DNA of 64,000 bases from Microbacterium atlanticum (GTDB lineage Bacteria > Actinomycetota > Actinomycetes > Actinomycetales > Microbacteriaceae). Location of the stretch: the NCBI RefSeq assembly GCF_015277815.1, contig NZ_CP063813.1, positions 186,001-250,000 on the forward strand, given 5' to 3'. The notes below the pieces were generated by a model, which saw only the letters and a program-made list of their open reading frames with translations, did not search any database and was not told the origin of the DNA. Below are positions 42,673-52,085 of this stretch, piece by piece (positions within the stretch are counted from its first letter, which is position 1; the number at the start of each line of letters is the position of its first letter). A program made the position numbers and the translations under genes.

Positions 42673-42728
42673 CGTGCGGCACCCTCCCCGGCGGAGGGGC
42701 TTGACAGCCTCCGCAGCGGGGGCACCCC

Positions 42729-42734
42729 TAGGCT
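42729..42734 (+). promoter_or_regulatory. -10 element for leaderless tag gene
   Basis: TAGGCT, then 6 bases, then GTG 42741. A perfect TTGACA at 42701-42706 lies 22 bp upstream of the -10, longer than the optimum. Confidence 0.5.
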
Positions 42735-42740
42735 GGCGCG

Positions 42741-43316
42741 GTGAGCACCGACGTCCGCCTCGGCGCCGACGGCCGCGCGCGCTGCGCGTGGGTCGGCGAC
42801 GACCCCGAGTACGCCCGCTATCACGACGAGGAGTGGGGCGTTCCGCTGCACGGCGACCGCGCGCTGTTCGAGAAGATGAGCCTCGAGGGCTTTCAGGCTG
42901 GCCTGTCGTGGATCACGATCCTGCGCAAGCGGCCGCGCTTCCGCGAGGTGTTCGCGGGATTCGAGCCCGAGGCTGTGGCCACGTTCGACGACGACGACAT
43001 CGAGCGATTGATGACGGATGCCGGCATCATCCGCAACCGCGCCAAGATCCAGGCCACGATCTCCAACGCCCGGCTGCTCCTCGACCTCGCGCCGGGCGAG
43101 TTCGACGCCTTCATGTGGTCGTTCGCCCCCGCTGCGCATCGTCGTCCCGCGACGCTCGCGGACGTGCCGGCGACGACCCCCGCGTCGGACGCGCTCAGCA
43201 AGGCGCTGCGCAAGCGCGGGTTCCGGTCCGTGGGACCGACCACGATGTACGCCCTGATGCAATCGGCGGGCATGGTCGACGATCACGTCGGAGGCTGCTG
43301 GCGCACGCACCGTTGA
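42741..43316 (+). CDS. tag: DNA-3-methyladenine glycosylase I
   Basis: A 191-residue Tag enzyme that excises 3-methyladenine from alkylated DNA. Hallmarks: RCAWVGDDPEYARYHDEEWG (Cys and His zinc ligands and the catalytic Glu region), FEKMSLEGFQAGLSWITILRKR and the C-terminal GGCWRTHR that completes the zinc site. Full length. GTG 42741 follows TAGGCT by 6 bases, without a ribosome binding site. A UvrA-like gene lies 110 bases downstream on the same strand, so the two may belong to one repair-oriented locus. Confidence 0.95.
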   Translation: MSTDVRLGADGRARCAWVGDDPEYARYHDEEWGVPLHGDRALFEKMSLEGFQAGLSWITILRKRPRFREVFAGFEPEAVATFDDDDIERLMTDAGIIRNRAKIQATISNARLLLDLAPGEFDAFMWSFAPAAHRRPATLADVPATTPASDALSKALRKRGFRSVGPTTMYALMQSAGMVDDHVGGCWRTHR

Positions 43317-43413
43317 CCCGCATCGTGACGTCGGCGGCGCCCTCGGGCGCGACGGTGCTGAAAGGGGAAGAGGTCGAGCAGGATCGAGGAAGCGCGGTGT
43401 CCGCATTGCCGGG

Positions 43414-43419
43414 CATACT
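43414..43419 (+). promoter_or_regulatory. Relaxed -10 element for the UvrA-like gene
   Basis: CATACT, then 7 bases, then ATG 43427; no ribosome binding site. It differs from TANNNT at the first base. Confidence 0.35.
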
Positions 43420-43426
43420 CGTGCGC

Positions 43427-45793
43427 ATGGCATCTCATGTCGCCGATTCGCACGAGGTCATCCGCGTCGTCGGAGCCCGCGAGAACAACCTCAAGAACGT
43501 CTCCGTCGAGATCCCGAAGCGCCGCCTCACGGTCTTCACGGGCGTCAGCGGGTCGGGCAAGTCGTCGCTGGTGTTCGGGACCATCGCGAACGAGTCGCAG
43601 CGCCTCATCAACGAGACGTATCCGACGTTCGTGCAGCAGTTCATGGGGCAGCTCAGCCGCCCCGAGGTCGACGCGCTCGAGAACGTGAGCCCGGCGATCA
43701 TCGTCGACCAGGAGCGCATGGGCGCCAACGCCCGCTCCACCGTGGGCACCGCGACCGACGCCCACGCCATGCTGCGGCTGCTGTTCAGCCGCATCGGCTC
43801 GCCGCACGTCGGCTCGCCGCAGGCCTTCTCGTTCAACATCCCGTCGGTGTCGGGTGCCGGTGCCGTCACTTTCGAGAAGGCCGGCAAGAAGGTCAAGGAG
43901 CGCCGATCGTTCGAAGTGACGGGCGGAATGTGCCCGCGGTGCGAGGGGCTCGGCGAGGTGAGCGACGTCGACCTCGACGAGCTGTACGACCGGACCAAGT
44001 CGCTCGCGGGCGGCGCCCTGAAGATCCCGGGCTACAGCGTCGACGGCTGGATGGTGAAGGCGTACACCGAGTCCGGCTTCGTCGACCCCGCCAAGCCCAT
44101 CCAGGACTACTCCGAGCAGGAGCGCGCGGACTTCCTCTACAAGGAGCCGACGAAGGTCAAGATCGCCGGGATCAACATGACCTATGAGGGCCTGGTCCCC
44201 AAGCTGACGAAGTCCATGCTGCAGAAGGACCGCGACTCGCTGCAGCCGCACATCCGCGCGTTCGTGGACCGCGCGGTGAAGTTCCTGCCGTGCCCCGAGT
44301 GCGGCGGCACGCGGCTCAACGAGGGGGCACGGTCGTCGAAGATCAACGGGATCAGCATCGCGGATGCCGCGGCCATGCAGATCACCGATCTCGCGGCGTG
44401 GCTCGACACCGTCGACGACCCGTCGGTCGCCCCGCTCATGGTCGGCCTGCGCCAGACGATCGCGTCGTTCATCGACATCGGCCTCGGCTACCTGTCGCTG
44501 GACCGCGCCTCGGGCACGCTGTCGGGCGGCGAGGCGCAGCGCACGAAGATGATCCGGCACCTCGGGTCCCCCCTCACCGACATCAGCTACGTCTTCGACG
44601 AGCCGACGGCGGGATTGCACCCCCACGACATCGCCCGCATGAACCGGCTGCTGCAGCAGCTGCGCGACAAGGGCAACACGGTGCTCGTCGTGGAGCACAA
44701 GCCCGAGGTCATCGAGATCGCCGACCACATCGTCGACCTCGGTCCCGGCGCCGGTCGTGCGGGCGGCGAAGTGCAGTACGAGGGCGATGTCGCCGGACTG
44801 CGCACGTCGGGCACCATCACGGGCCGTCACCTCGACGACCGCGCCCGGCTCAAGCGCTCGACCCGCGGGCGCGCCGGTGCGCTCGAGATCCGCGGCGCGA
44901 CGCAGCACAACCTCAAGAACGTCGACGTCGACATCCCGCTCGGCATCCTCACGGTCGTGACGGGGGTCGCCGGTTCCGGAAAGTCGTCGCTCATCCACGG
45001 CAACGTGCCGGCGTTCGACGACGTCGTGGTCGTGGACCAGTCGCCCATCAAGGGCAACCGGCGGTCGAGCCCGGCGACCTACACCGGCATCCTCGACACC
45101 GTCCGTTCGGCCTTCGCGAAGGCCAACGGCGTCAAGCCCGCCCTCTTCAGCGCCAACTCCGAGGGGGCATGTCCCGCGTGCCGAGGCCTGGGCGTCATCA
45201 TCACGAACCTCGGATTCACGCAGACCGTCGAGACCCTGTGCGAGCTGTGCGAGGGCTCGGGCTTCAGCGACGAGGTGCTCGAGTACACCCTCGACGGCAA
45301 GAACATCGCCGAGGTGCTGGCGATGTCGGCCGACGAGGCATCCGTCTTCTTCGCCAAAGGTCCCGCGCACACGATCCTCACCCGCATGATCGACGTGGGA
45401 CTCGGATACCTCACCCTCGGGCAGGCGCTCAACACGCTGTCGGGCGGCGAGCGGCAGCGTCTGAAGCTCGCGATCTCGATGGCGAAGAAGGGGGCGGTCT
45501 ACGTCCTCGACGAGCCGACGACGGGTCTTCATCTCGCCGATGTCGACAACATGCTGGGAATGCTCGACCGCCTCGTGGAGGCGGGCAACAGCGTCATCGT
45601 GATCGAGCACCATCAGGCCGTCATGGCGCACGCCGACTGGATCATCGATCTCGGTCCGGGCGCCGGGCACGACGGTGGCGAGGTGGTGTTCGAGGGCACT
45701 CCGGCCGACCTCGTCGCGACCGCCGACACCCTGACCGCCCGGCATCTGCGCGAGTACGTCGGCGCTTCGCTGAGCTTTCCGGCGGGTGGGTGA
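43427..45793 (+). CDS. UvrA-like ABC ATPase (short, DrrC/UvrA2 type)
   Basis: A 788-residue excinuclease-A-like protein. Half 1: FTGVSGSGKSSL, zinc module CPRCEGLG with CPECGGTRL, GTLSGGEAQRTKM and VFDEPTAGLHP. Half 2: VTGVAGSGKSSL, zinc module CPACRGLG with CELCEGSG, TLSGGERQRLKL and VLDEPTTGLHLAD. True UvrA is about 950 residues; the missing length lies in the insertion domains, as in UvrA2/DrrC proteins linked to drug resistance and lesion tolerance. ATG 43427 follows CATACT by 7 bases; no ribosome binding site. It is probably not the main uvrA. Confidence 0.9.
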   Translation: MASHVADSHEVIRVVGARENNLKNVSVEIPKRRLTVFTGVSGSGKSSLVFGTIANESQRLINETYPTFVQQFMGQLSRPEVDALENVSPAIIVDQERMGANARSTVGTATDAHAMLRLLFSRIGSPHVGSPQAFSFNIPSVSGAGAVTFEKAGKKVKERRSFEVTGGMCPRCEGLGEVSDVDLDELYDRTKSLAGGALKIPGYSVDGWMVKAYTESGFVDPAKPIQDYSEQERADFLYKEPTKVKIAGINMTYEGLVPKLTKSMLQKDRDSLQPHIRAFVDRAVKFLPCPECGGTRLNEGARSSKINGISIADAAAMQITDLAAWLDTVDDPSVAPLMVGLRQTIASFIDIGLGYLSLDRASGTLSGGEAQRTKMIRHLGSPLTDISYVFDEPTAGLHPHDIARMNRLLQQLRDKGNTVLVVEHKPEVIEIADHIVDLGPGAGRAGGEVQYEGDVAGLRTSGTITGRHLDDRARLKRSTRGRAGALEIRGATQHNLKNVDVDIPLGILTVVTGVAGSGKSSLIHGNVPAFDDVVVVDQSPIKGNRRSSPATYTGILDTVRSAFAKANGVKPALFSANSEGACPACRGLGVIITNLGFTQTVETLCELCEGSGFSDEVLEYTLDGKNIAEVLAMSADEASVFFAKGPAHTILTRMIDVGLGYLTLGQALNTLSGGERQRLKLAISMAKKGAVYVLDEPTTGLHLADVDNMLGMLDRLVEAGNSVIVIEHHQAVMAHADWIIDLGPGAGHDGGEVVFEGTPADLVATADTLTARHLREYVGASLSFPAGG

Positions 45794-45838
45794 TTGTCCC
45801 CATCGTCTGCCTCTGATCTGGGCGATTAGCATCGAGCG

Positions 45839-45904
45839 ATGACACTGCCCGTCCCATTCCCGCGATGGGCCGGGTTAGGCTGGATCGTCCCCAGGTTTCT
45901 GTGA
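45839..45904 (+). CDS. Possible 21-residue leader peptide upstream of the FN3 gene
   Basis: ATG 45839 to TGA 45902-45904 encodes MTLPVPFPRWAGLGWIVPRFL. TAGCAT (45827-45832) lies exactly 6 bases before the ATG, the same leaderless geometry as other genes here. A second -10-like TAGGCT lies inside it (45876-45881). It is too short for normal gene calling; the promoter geometry is the only support. If real, it might tune expression of the following signalling cluster. Confidence 0.3.
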   Translation: MTLPVPFPRWAGLGWIVPRFL

Positions 45905-45976
45905 GCGCCCGATGCCCCACGTCGGGTCCCGACGCCACGTAGAGACGCACGACACCCCGGAGGAGGCCGAGGTTCG

Positions 45977-48900
45977 ATGAGGTCTTTCGCATGGCTTCGC
46001 GCGCGCCCGCGCGCCTTCGCGTCGGCAGGCGCGGTCACAGCCGCAGCGGTGACGCTCACCACCCTCGCCTTCGTCTACCAGGGCGTTCCCACTACCGAGG
46101 TCGACCTCCACGACGGCGGCGTGTGGGTGACGAAGCAGTCGAGCCTCATGGTCGGGCACTTCAATCACGAGTCGCAGGTGCTCGACGGCGGACTGCGCAC
46201 CACCAGCGACGACTACGACATCCTGCAGTCCGGCTCCGACGTGCTCCTCGTCGACAAGGCGAACTCGGCGGTCAGCGTGATCGACCCGGGCATGGTGGCG
46301 CTCGCGGGGGCAGCGAGCCTGCCCGGCGATGCCGAGGTCGCACTCGGCGGGTCCACCGTGGCGATCCTCGATCGGGCATCGGGCGACGTCTGGGTGCTTC
46401 CCGTCGAGAGCGCCGGCACCTTCCAGATCGAGGGGTCCGACCCGGTCGCCAACGCCGGGAAGGGGGCGGATGCCGCGGTCGGCGTCGACGGCGTCGTCTA
46501 CGTCGCCTCCTCCGAGACCGCCGAGCTCATCACGATCCGCATGGGCACCGACGACACCCCCGAAGAGCCGGTGCGCACCGGGCTCGCGGGCATCGACGAC
46601 ACGGCGGAGCTGAGCGTCACGGCCGTCGCCGACAAGCCCGTCGTGCTGGACGCGTCGACCGGCACGGTGATCGCCGACGGGCGTGAGACCGTCGTCGACG
46701 GGGGACGCGGCGCCGTGCTTCAGCAGCCGTCCGCGGCGGCGGACGCCGTCTCGCTGTCGACCGAGTCCGCGCTCGTGCGCGTGCCGTTCGACGGCTCCGA
46801 GCCCGCTGCCCTCCCCGCCGGCGGGGACGGCGCGCCGGCCGAGCCGGTGTGGCTCGAGGGCTGCGCCTACGCGGCCTGGAGCGGCTCGGGTCGTTTCGTG
46901 CGCGACTGCGCGGGTGATGCCGACGACCTCACCGTCGGCATCGAGGGCATCGAACCGACCTCCCTGCTGAAGTTCCGGGTGAATCGCGACGTCGTCGTGC
47001 TCAACGACGTCATCGGCGGCGCGACCTGGATGGCCGCGGAGGACATGCAGCGGGTCGACAACTGGGATGACATCACCCCGCCGGAAGGTGAGACCGAGGA
47101 CAGCGAGCAGACGACCGAGGAGACCACCGAGACGGTGCTGCCCGAGCGGTCGGAGGTGAACACCCCGCCCGACGCCAACGACGACGATCTCGGCGTCCGG
47201 CCCGGGCGCACGACGATCCTGCCCATCATGGACAACGACAGCGACCCGGACGGCGACGTGCTGACCGCGCGCGTGCTCGACGGCGATCCGTCCATCGGCG
47301 AGGTGCAGTCGATCGACAACGGCCGGTCGCTGCAGATTGCGGTGGCGGAGGATGCCTCAGGCTCGGCATCGTTCGCCTACGAGATCTCGGACGGCCGCGG
47401 CGGCACCGACACCGCCCGCGTCGCCCTCGCGGTGCGCGGGTGGGACGTCAACGCCGCGCCGGTGCAGAAGCGGGTCACCACCGTCGCCGTCGAGGCCGGG
47501 GGCACGATCACCTACAACGTGCTGCCCGACTGGATCGACCCCGATGGCGACGACGTCTTCCTGGGGTCGGTCGCGCCGGCCGAGGGTGATGAGGCCGACT
47601 TCACCTCCGACGGCCGCATCACCTACCGCGCGGTGGGCGGCACCCAGGGGCGCAAGGACGTCGAGATCACGGTGTCGGACGGCTCCGACGTCGCCGTCGG
47701 CATCATCCGCTTCGACGTGCGGCCCGTGGGATCGATCGACCCGGTGACCAACGCCGACTACATCGCGGTGCGCACCGGACAGACCGCGACCGTCGCCCCT
47801 CTCGCCAACGACGTCGGGGCCGGCCGCGAGCCGCTGCGCCTGGCACGCGTAGACCCCGTCTCGGGCGCCGACATCGTGCCCGACTACGCCAACAAGACGT
47901 TCACCTTCCGCTCGGCGACGCCGGGGACCTACTACGTGCAGTACATGGTCGCCGCGGGCGCGGCGGGCGTCCCCGGCATCGTGCGCGTCGACGTGCTGCC
48001 CGAGGGAGACACCGAGCTCCCGCCCGTCGCGGTGCGCGACGTCGCGCTCCTGCCGAGCGGCGGCGAGGTGCTCGTCAACGTGCTCACCAACGACTCCGAC
48101 CCGTCCGGCGGCATCCTGGTCGTGCAGTCGGTCACCGTCGAACCCAACTCGGGCATCGCGGTCGCGGTGCTCAACCACGAGACCCTGCGGATCAGCGACC
48201 AGGCCGCGCTCTCGGAGCAGGTGCGGATCACGTACCGCATCTCCAACGGCTCCCAGTCGGCCGAGGGCGACGTCATCGTCATCCCGATCCCCGCACCCTC
48301 GCAGCTGCGGCCGCCGGTGGCCAACGACGACCAGGTCGTCGTGCGCGCCGGCGACGTCGTGACGATCCCCGTCCTCGACAACGACTACCACCCCAACGGC
48401 GACGCCATCCACGTCGCCCCCGACCTCATTCCGCCGCTGGTGGAGCCGGAGGACGGCGAGATCTTCGTCTCGCAGGACACCGTCCGCTTCCGCGCAACGG
48501 ACGAGCCCGGCACCGTCTACGCCACCTACGAGGCCGTCGACAGCACGGGGCAGAAGGACGCCGGGTACATCACCATCCAGGTGCTGCCGGTGAACGCCGA
48601 CACGAACGCCGCCCCACGCCCCCGCGACCTGACCGCCCGCGTGCTCGGCGGCAGCCGCGTGCGCATCGCCGTCCCCCTGGACGGCATCGACTCCGACGGC
48701 GACTCGGTGCAGCTCATGGGCCTGGCGTCCTCGCCGGGCAAGGGACGCGTCGTCGAGACCGGCTCGGACTACCTCATCTACGAGGCATTCGACGAGACCG
48801 CGGGGGTGGATGCCTTCACCTACCGTGTCCGCGACCGCCTGGGCGCCGAGGCGACCGCGTCGATCCGCGTCGGCATCGCCCCGCCCGAGGGCGTCAACCA

Positions 48901-51900
48901 GGCGCCGTACGCGGTCAAGGACGCGGTGCTGATGCGCCCCGGCCGTGCGGTCGCGGTGCCGGTCCTCGCGAACGACTCCGACCCCGACGGTGACGAGTTC
49001 GGGCTGATCCGCGACGGGCTGATCCTGCCCGACGTCCCGGGTCTCAAGGCGAAGGTCGACGGCAACCGCGTCGTCGTCACCTCACCGTCCGAGCCCGTCG
49101 AGACCTCGCTGCAGTACACGATCCGCGACGCGCGCGGCGCCGAGGCGAAGGCGGTGCTGCAGATCACGGTGGCAGAAGACGTCCCGCTGCAGCGCCCCAT
49201 CGCCCGCGACGACTACGTCCGCGCCGCCGACGTCGAGGACGGCGTCGTCGACCTCGAGGTGCTCGCCAACGACGAGGACCCCGACGGGACCGTCGACGAT
49301 CTCGAGCTGACGGTCGCCGACGCCGACGCCCGCGTCCTCGCGGACGGCACCGTGCGCATCACGCTCGGCGACCGCGACCGCCTCGCCGGCTACACCATCA
49401 CCGACCGCGACGGGAACGAGGCATCCGCCTTCATCCACATCCCCGCGCTGTCGTCGCTTCCGCCGACCCTCATCAGCACGGACCCGGTCGAGGTCGAGAG
49501 CGGCGAGACCGTCGAACTGCCCCTGGGGGAGCACGTGCGTGCGGCCGGCGGCGGCACGGTGATCATCACCGAGGCGGCCAAGGTCACGGCGGCGCACAGC
49601 GACGGATCGTCGCTCGTGAAGGATCAGACGACGCTCGTGTACACCTCGTCGGCCGGCTACTTCGGGCCCGACGCGATCACCTTCGAGGTGACCGACGGAG
49701 AGGGCCCCGACGACCCGCAGGGCCGCAAGGCGACGCTGACGCTGCCGATCACGGTGCTCCCGCCCGAGAACCAGCAGCCCGCCTTCGTCAACGGGCAGAT
49801 GGATGTCGCGCCCGGTGAGGACCCGGCCGTGCTCGATCTCGCGGGGCTCACCACCGACCCCGATCCGGAGGACGCCGACCGGCTGCGGTTCGAGATCGTC
49901 GGGGGGTCGCCCAGCGGCATGACGGCGCGCATCGAGGGCGCCGAGCTGCAGGTCAGCGCGGCCGCCGACACCCGGAAGGGCACCGGCGCCACGATCGAGC
50001 TGCGCATCACCGACGGCACGACGGATCCGATCGAGGGCTCCGTGAGCGTGCGCGTCATCGCGTCGACGCGCGAGCTTCCCACGGCGAACGATGACATCGT
50101 GCCGGAGGCCGACCAGGGCAGGACCGTGTCGGTGCCGGTGCTCGAGAACGACGTGAACCCCTTCCCGGACACCCCGCTGAAGATCACCACCGCGCTCGTG
50201 GAGACCGGGCAGGGCGACGTCGACTTCGCCGGCAGCGATGTGCGGGTCACGCCCGACGCGAAGTTCTTCGGGACCATGGTGGTCCGCTACCGCGTGCAGG
50301 ATGCGACCGGCGACCCCGACCGCGAGGTCGAGGGACGCATCCGCCTCACCGTGCAGGGCAAGCCCGACGCTCCCGGCACGCCCGTGGTCTCCAGCGTGCA
50401 GGACCGCACCGTCGTGCTGTCGTGGACGCCCCCGGCGAACAACGGCGCCGAGATCGAGCGCTACCTCGTCACCTCCACAGCGGGGAACTACGAGAAGGAG
50501 TGCCTCGCCACGACGTGCACGCTGGACGGTCTCACCAACAACGTCGAGTACAACTTCGTCGTCGTCGCCGAGAACCGCGTCGGCCCGTCCGACCCGTCGG
50601 CGCCGTCCGAGACCGCGCGTCCCGATGCCCGGCCCGACACCCCCGCCGCCCCTGCGCTGCAGTTCGGCGACCGCAGCCTCACGGTGTCGTGGGCGACCCC
50701 CACCACGCCGGGCTCTCCGGTGGAGAAGTACACCCTCGAGATCTCGCCCGCCCCGCCGTCGGGGATGAGCCAGAAGGCCGATGTGGTGGGCAACTCCCTG
50801 GTGTGGGACGGCCTGCAGAACGGCGTCGCCTACCAGGTGCGCGTGCAGGCGCACAACCGCGCGCCCGAGCCATCGAGCTGGAGCACGTGGTCGGTGAGCG
50901 AGATCCCGGCGCGCGCGCCGGACGCCCCCGGCGCGCCCTCGGTGAACCGCCTCGACCCGGTCGGCGACCAGGCGCAGCTGGAAGTCGTGTGGAACCCGCC
51001 CGCCGACAACGGCGACGCGATCTCGAGCTACGAGCTGCAGGTGCTGCAGGGCTCCTCGGTCGTGCGGACGATCACCGGCATCCCCGGCTCGCAGACCCGC
51101 CAGGCAGTCAATGTCACCACCTCGACGACGGACTACACGTTCCGGGTCCGCGCCTCGAACAAGGCTGGCTGGGGCGAGTGGGGCGCGTCCTCGGCTCCCC
51201 GTCGCGCGTTCGGCGTGCCGGGCGCCCCGACGAACGTGCAGGCATCCACTCCGCGCGGCGACAGCACGATCGACGTGACGTTCACACCCGCGGCCGGAAA
51301 CGGTGCGAACGCCGGCGAGCTGCAGTACGAGTACTCGCTCAACGGCGGCGGATGGCAGGCGTTCAGCGGTCGCACCATCGGGGGCGTCGGCAACGGCACC
51401 ACGTACACCGTGCGGCTGCGCGCCTACACCGCACTGGACGGCGTGCGCTACAACGGCGACCCGTCCGCGCAGTCGAACGGGGCGGTGCCGTACGGGCCGG
51501 TGCGCAATCCCGGCGTCTCGGCGACGCGGGACGGCACGAACATCACGTTCCAGTGGAGCGCACCCGCCGAGAACGGCCGCAGGATCACGCAGATGCAGAT
51601 CCGCATCGACGGCGGCGGCTGGCAGAACGTCGCGAACAACGGCTCCCGCACCAACAGCTACGGCTACAGCGAGCGCCACACGATCGACGCGCGCGCGCAG
51701 GATGCCGAGGGCCAGTGGAGCAACGTCGTCTCGGATGCCGCGACCACCGTGGACCGCCCGCGGCCGACGGCGCAGACGGTCAAGGGCGCGTCCGGCAGCT
51801 GGGGCGACTGCTCGTCGGCATCGTGCGCCTACATGGCTGTCGACGTGACGAACTTCCCGGCCGGCAATTACCGTCTGCAGTGCAACGACGGCAACAGCTC

Positions 51901-52036
51901 GTGGGGTGGCGGCAGCACGACGTGGGTGCCGGCGAACGGCCGAGCCCGCGCGAACTGCTACCACGGCTACCCCGGCGCCCGTGTCTGGGTGACCATCGTG
52001 GGCTGGGGCGACGCCGCGCCGATGAACTGGTACTAG
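45977..52036 (+). CDS. Giant membrane-anchored Ig-like/FN3 repeat protein (PFNA-type FN3 protein)
   Basis: A 2019-residue protein. One membrane helix at about 13-35 with a basic start anchors it; the rest should be outside the cell. Residues about 40-340 look like a beta-propeller-type region; about 395-1460 hold some ten Ig/cadherin-like repeats, several with a NDxDPDGD-like calcium loop (NDSDPDGD twice, NDEDPDGT); about 1462-1930 hold five FN3 modules (KPDAPGTPVV, APDAPGAPSV, VPGAPTNV starts); about 1935-2019 form a Cys-rich end module (GDCSSASC, RLQCNDGN). There is no sorting signal. GGAGGCCGAGG precedes ATG 45977. It heads the nine-gene cluster and is its likely surface target or sensor. 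Confidence 0.92.
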   Translation: MRSFAWLRARPRAFASAGAVTAAAVTLTTLAFVYQGVPTTEVDLHDGGVWVTKQSSLMVGHFNHESQVLDGGLRTTSDDYDILQSGSDVLLVDKANSAVSVIDPGMVALAGAASLPGDAEVALGGSTVAILDRASGDVWVLPVESAGTFQIEGSDPVANAGKGADAAVGVDGVVYVASSETAELITIRMGTDDTPEEPVRTGLAGIDDTAELSVTAVADKPVVLDASTGTVIADGRETVVDGGRGAVLQQPSAAADAVSLSTESALVRVPFDGSEPAALPAGGDGAPAEPVWLEGCAYAAWSGSGRFVRDCAGDADDLTVGIEGIEPTSLLKFRVNRDVVVLNDVIGGATWMAAEDMQRVDNWDDITPPEGETEDSEQTTEETTETVLPERSEVNTPPDANDDDLGVRPGRTTILPIMDNDSDPDGDVLTARVLDGDPSIGEVQSIDNGRSLQIAVAEDASGSASFAYEISDGRGGTDTARVALAVRGWDVNAAPVQKRVTTVAVEAGGTITYNVLPDWIDPDGDDVFLGSVAPAEGDEADFTSDGRITYRAVGGTQGRKDVEITVSDGSDVAVGIIRFDVRPVGSIDPVTNADYIAVRTGQTATVAPLANDVGAGREPLRLARVDPVSGADIVPDYANKTFTFRSATPGTYYVQYMVAAGAAGVPGIVRVDVLPEGDTELPPVAVRDVALLPSGGEVLVNVLTNDSDPSGGILVVQSVTVEPNSGIAVAVLNHETLRISDQAALSEQVRITYRISNGSQSAEGDVIVIPIPAPSQLRPPVANDDQVVVRAGDVVTIPVLDNDYHPNGDAIHVAPDLIPPLVEPEDGEIFVSQDTVRFRATDEPGTVYATYEAVDSTGQKDAGYITIQVLPVNADTNAAPRPRDLTARVLGGSRVRIAVPLDGIDSDGDSVQLMGLASSPGKGRVVETGSDYLIYEAFDETAGVDAFTYRVRDRLGAEATASIRVGIAPPEGVNQAPYAVKDAVLMRPGRAVAVPVLANDSDPDGDEFGLIRDGLILPDVPGLKAKVDGNRVVVTSPSEPVETSLQYTIRDARGAEAKAVLQITVAEDVPLQRPIARDDYVRAADVEDGVVDLEVLANDEDPDGTVDDLELTVADADARVLADGTVRITLGDRDRLAGYTITDRDGNEASAFIHIPALSSLPPTLISTDPVEVESGETVELPLGEHVRAAGGGTVIITEAAKVTAAHSDGSSLVKDQTTLVYTSSAGYFGPDAITFEVTDGEGPDDPQGRKATLTLPITVLPPENQQPAFVNGQMDVAPGEDPAVLDLAGLTTDPDPEDADRLRFEIVGGSPSGMTARIEGAELQVSAAADTRKGTGATIELRITDGTTDPIEGSVSVRVIASTRELPTANDDIVPEADQGRTVSVPVLENDVNPFPDTPLKITTALVETGQGDVDFAGSDVRVTPDAKFFGTMVVRYRVQDATGDPDREVEGRIRLTVQGKPDAPGTPVVSSVQDRTVVLSWTPPANNGAEIERYLVTSTAGNYEKECLATTCTLDGLTNNVEYNFVVVAENRVGPSDPSAPSETARPDARPDTPAAPALQFGDRSLTVSWATPTTPGSPVEKYTLEISPAPPSGMSQKADVVGNSLVWDGLQNGVAYQVRVQAHNRAPEPSSWSTWSVSEIPARAPDAPGAPSVNRLDPVGDQAQLEVVWNPPADNGDAISSYELQVLQGSSVVRTITGIPGSQTRQAVNVTTSTTDYTFRVRASNKAGWGEWGASSAPRRAFGVPGAPTNVQASTPRGDSTIDVTFTPAAGNGANAGELQYEYSLNGGGWQAFSGRTIGGVGNGTTYTVRLRAYTALDGVRYNGDPSAQSNGAVPYGPVRNPGVSATRDGTNITFQWSAPAENGRRITQMQIRIDGGGWQNVANNGSRTNSYGYSERHTIDARAQDAEGQWSNVVSDAATTVDRPRPTAQTVKGASGSWGDCSSASCAYMAVDVTNFPAGNYRLQCNDGNSSWGGGSTTWVPANGRARANCYHGYPGARVWVTIVGWGDAAPMNWY

Positions 52037-52085
52037 CCGCGGCATCCGCCATCTGCACTTCCCGCAACGAGAGAACGAGACGAAC

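Noticed and set aside
43427..45793. Principal uvrA gene
   Set aside because: At 788 residues it lacks the insertion domains of housekeeping UvrA and has no SOS box in front.
43283..45832. A long antisense frame over the UvrA-like gene
   Set aside because: The sense strand encodes a complete protein with all ABC motifs; the antisense product has none.
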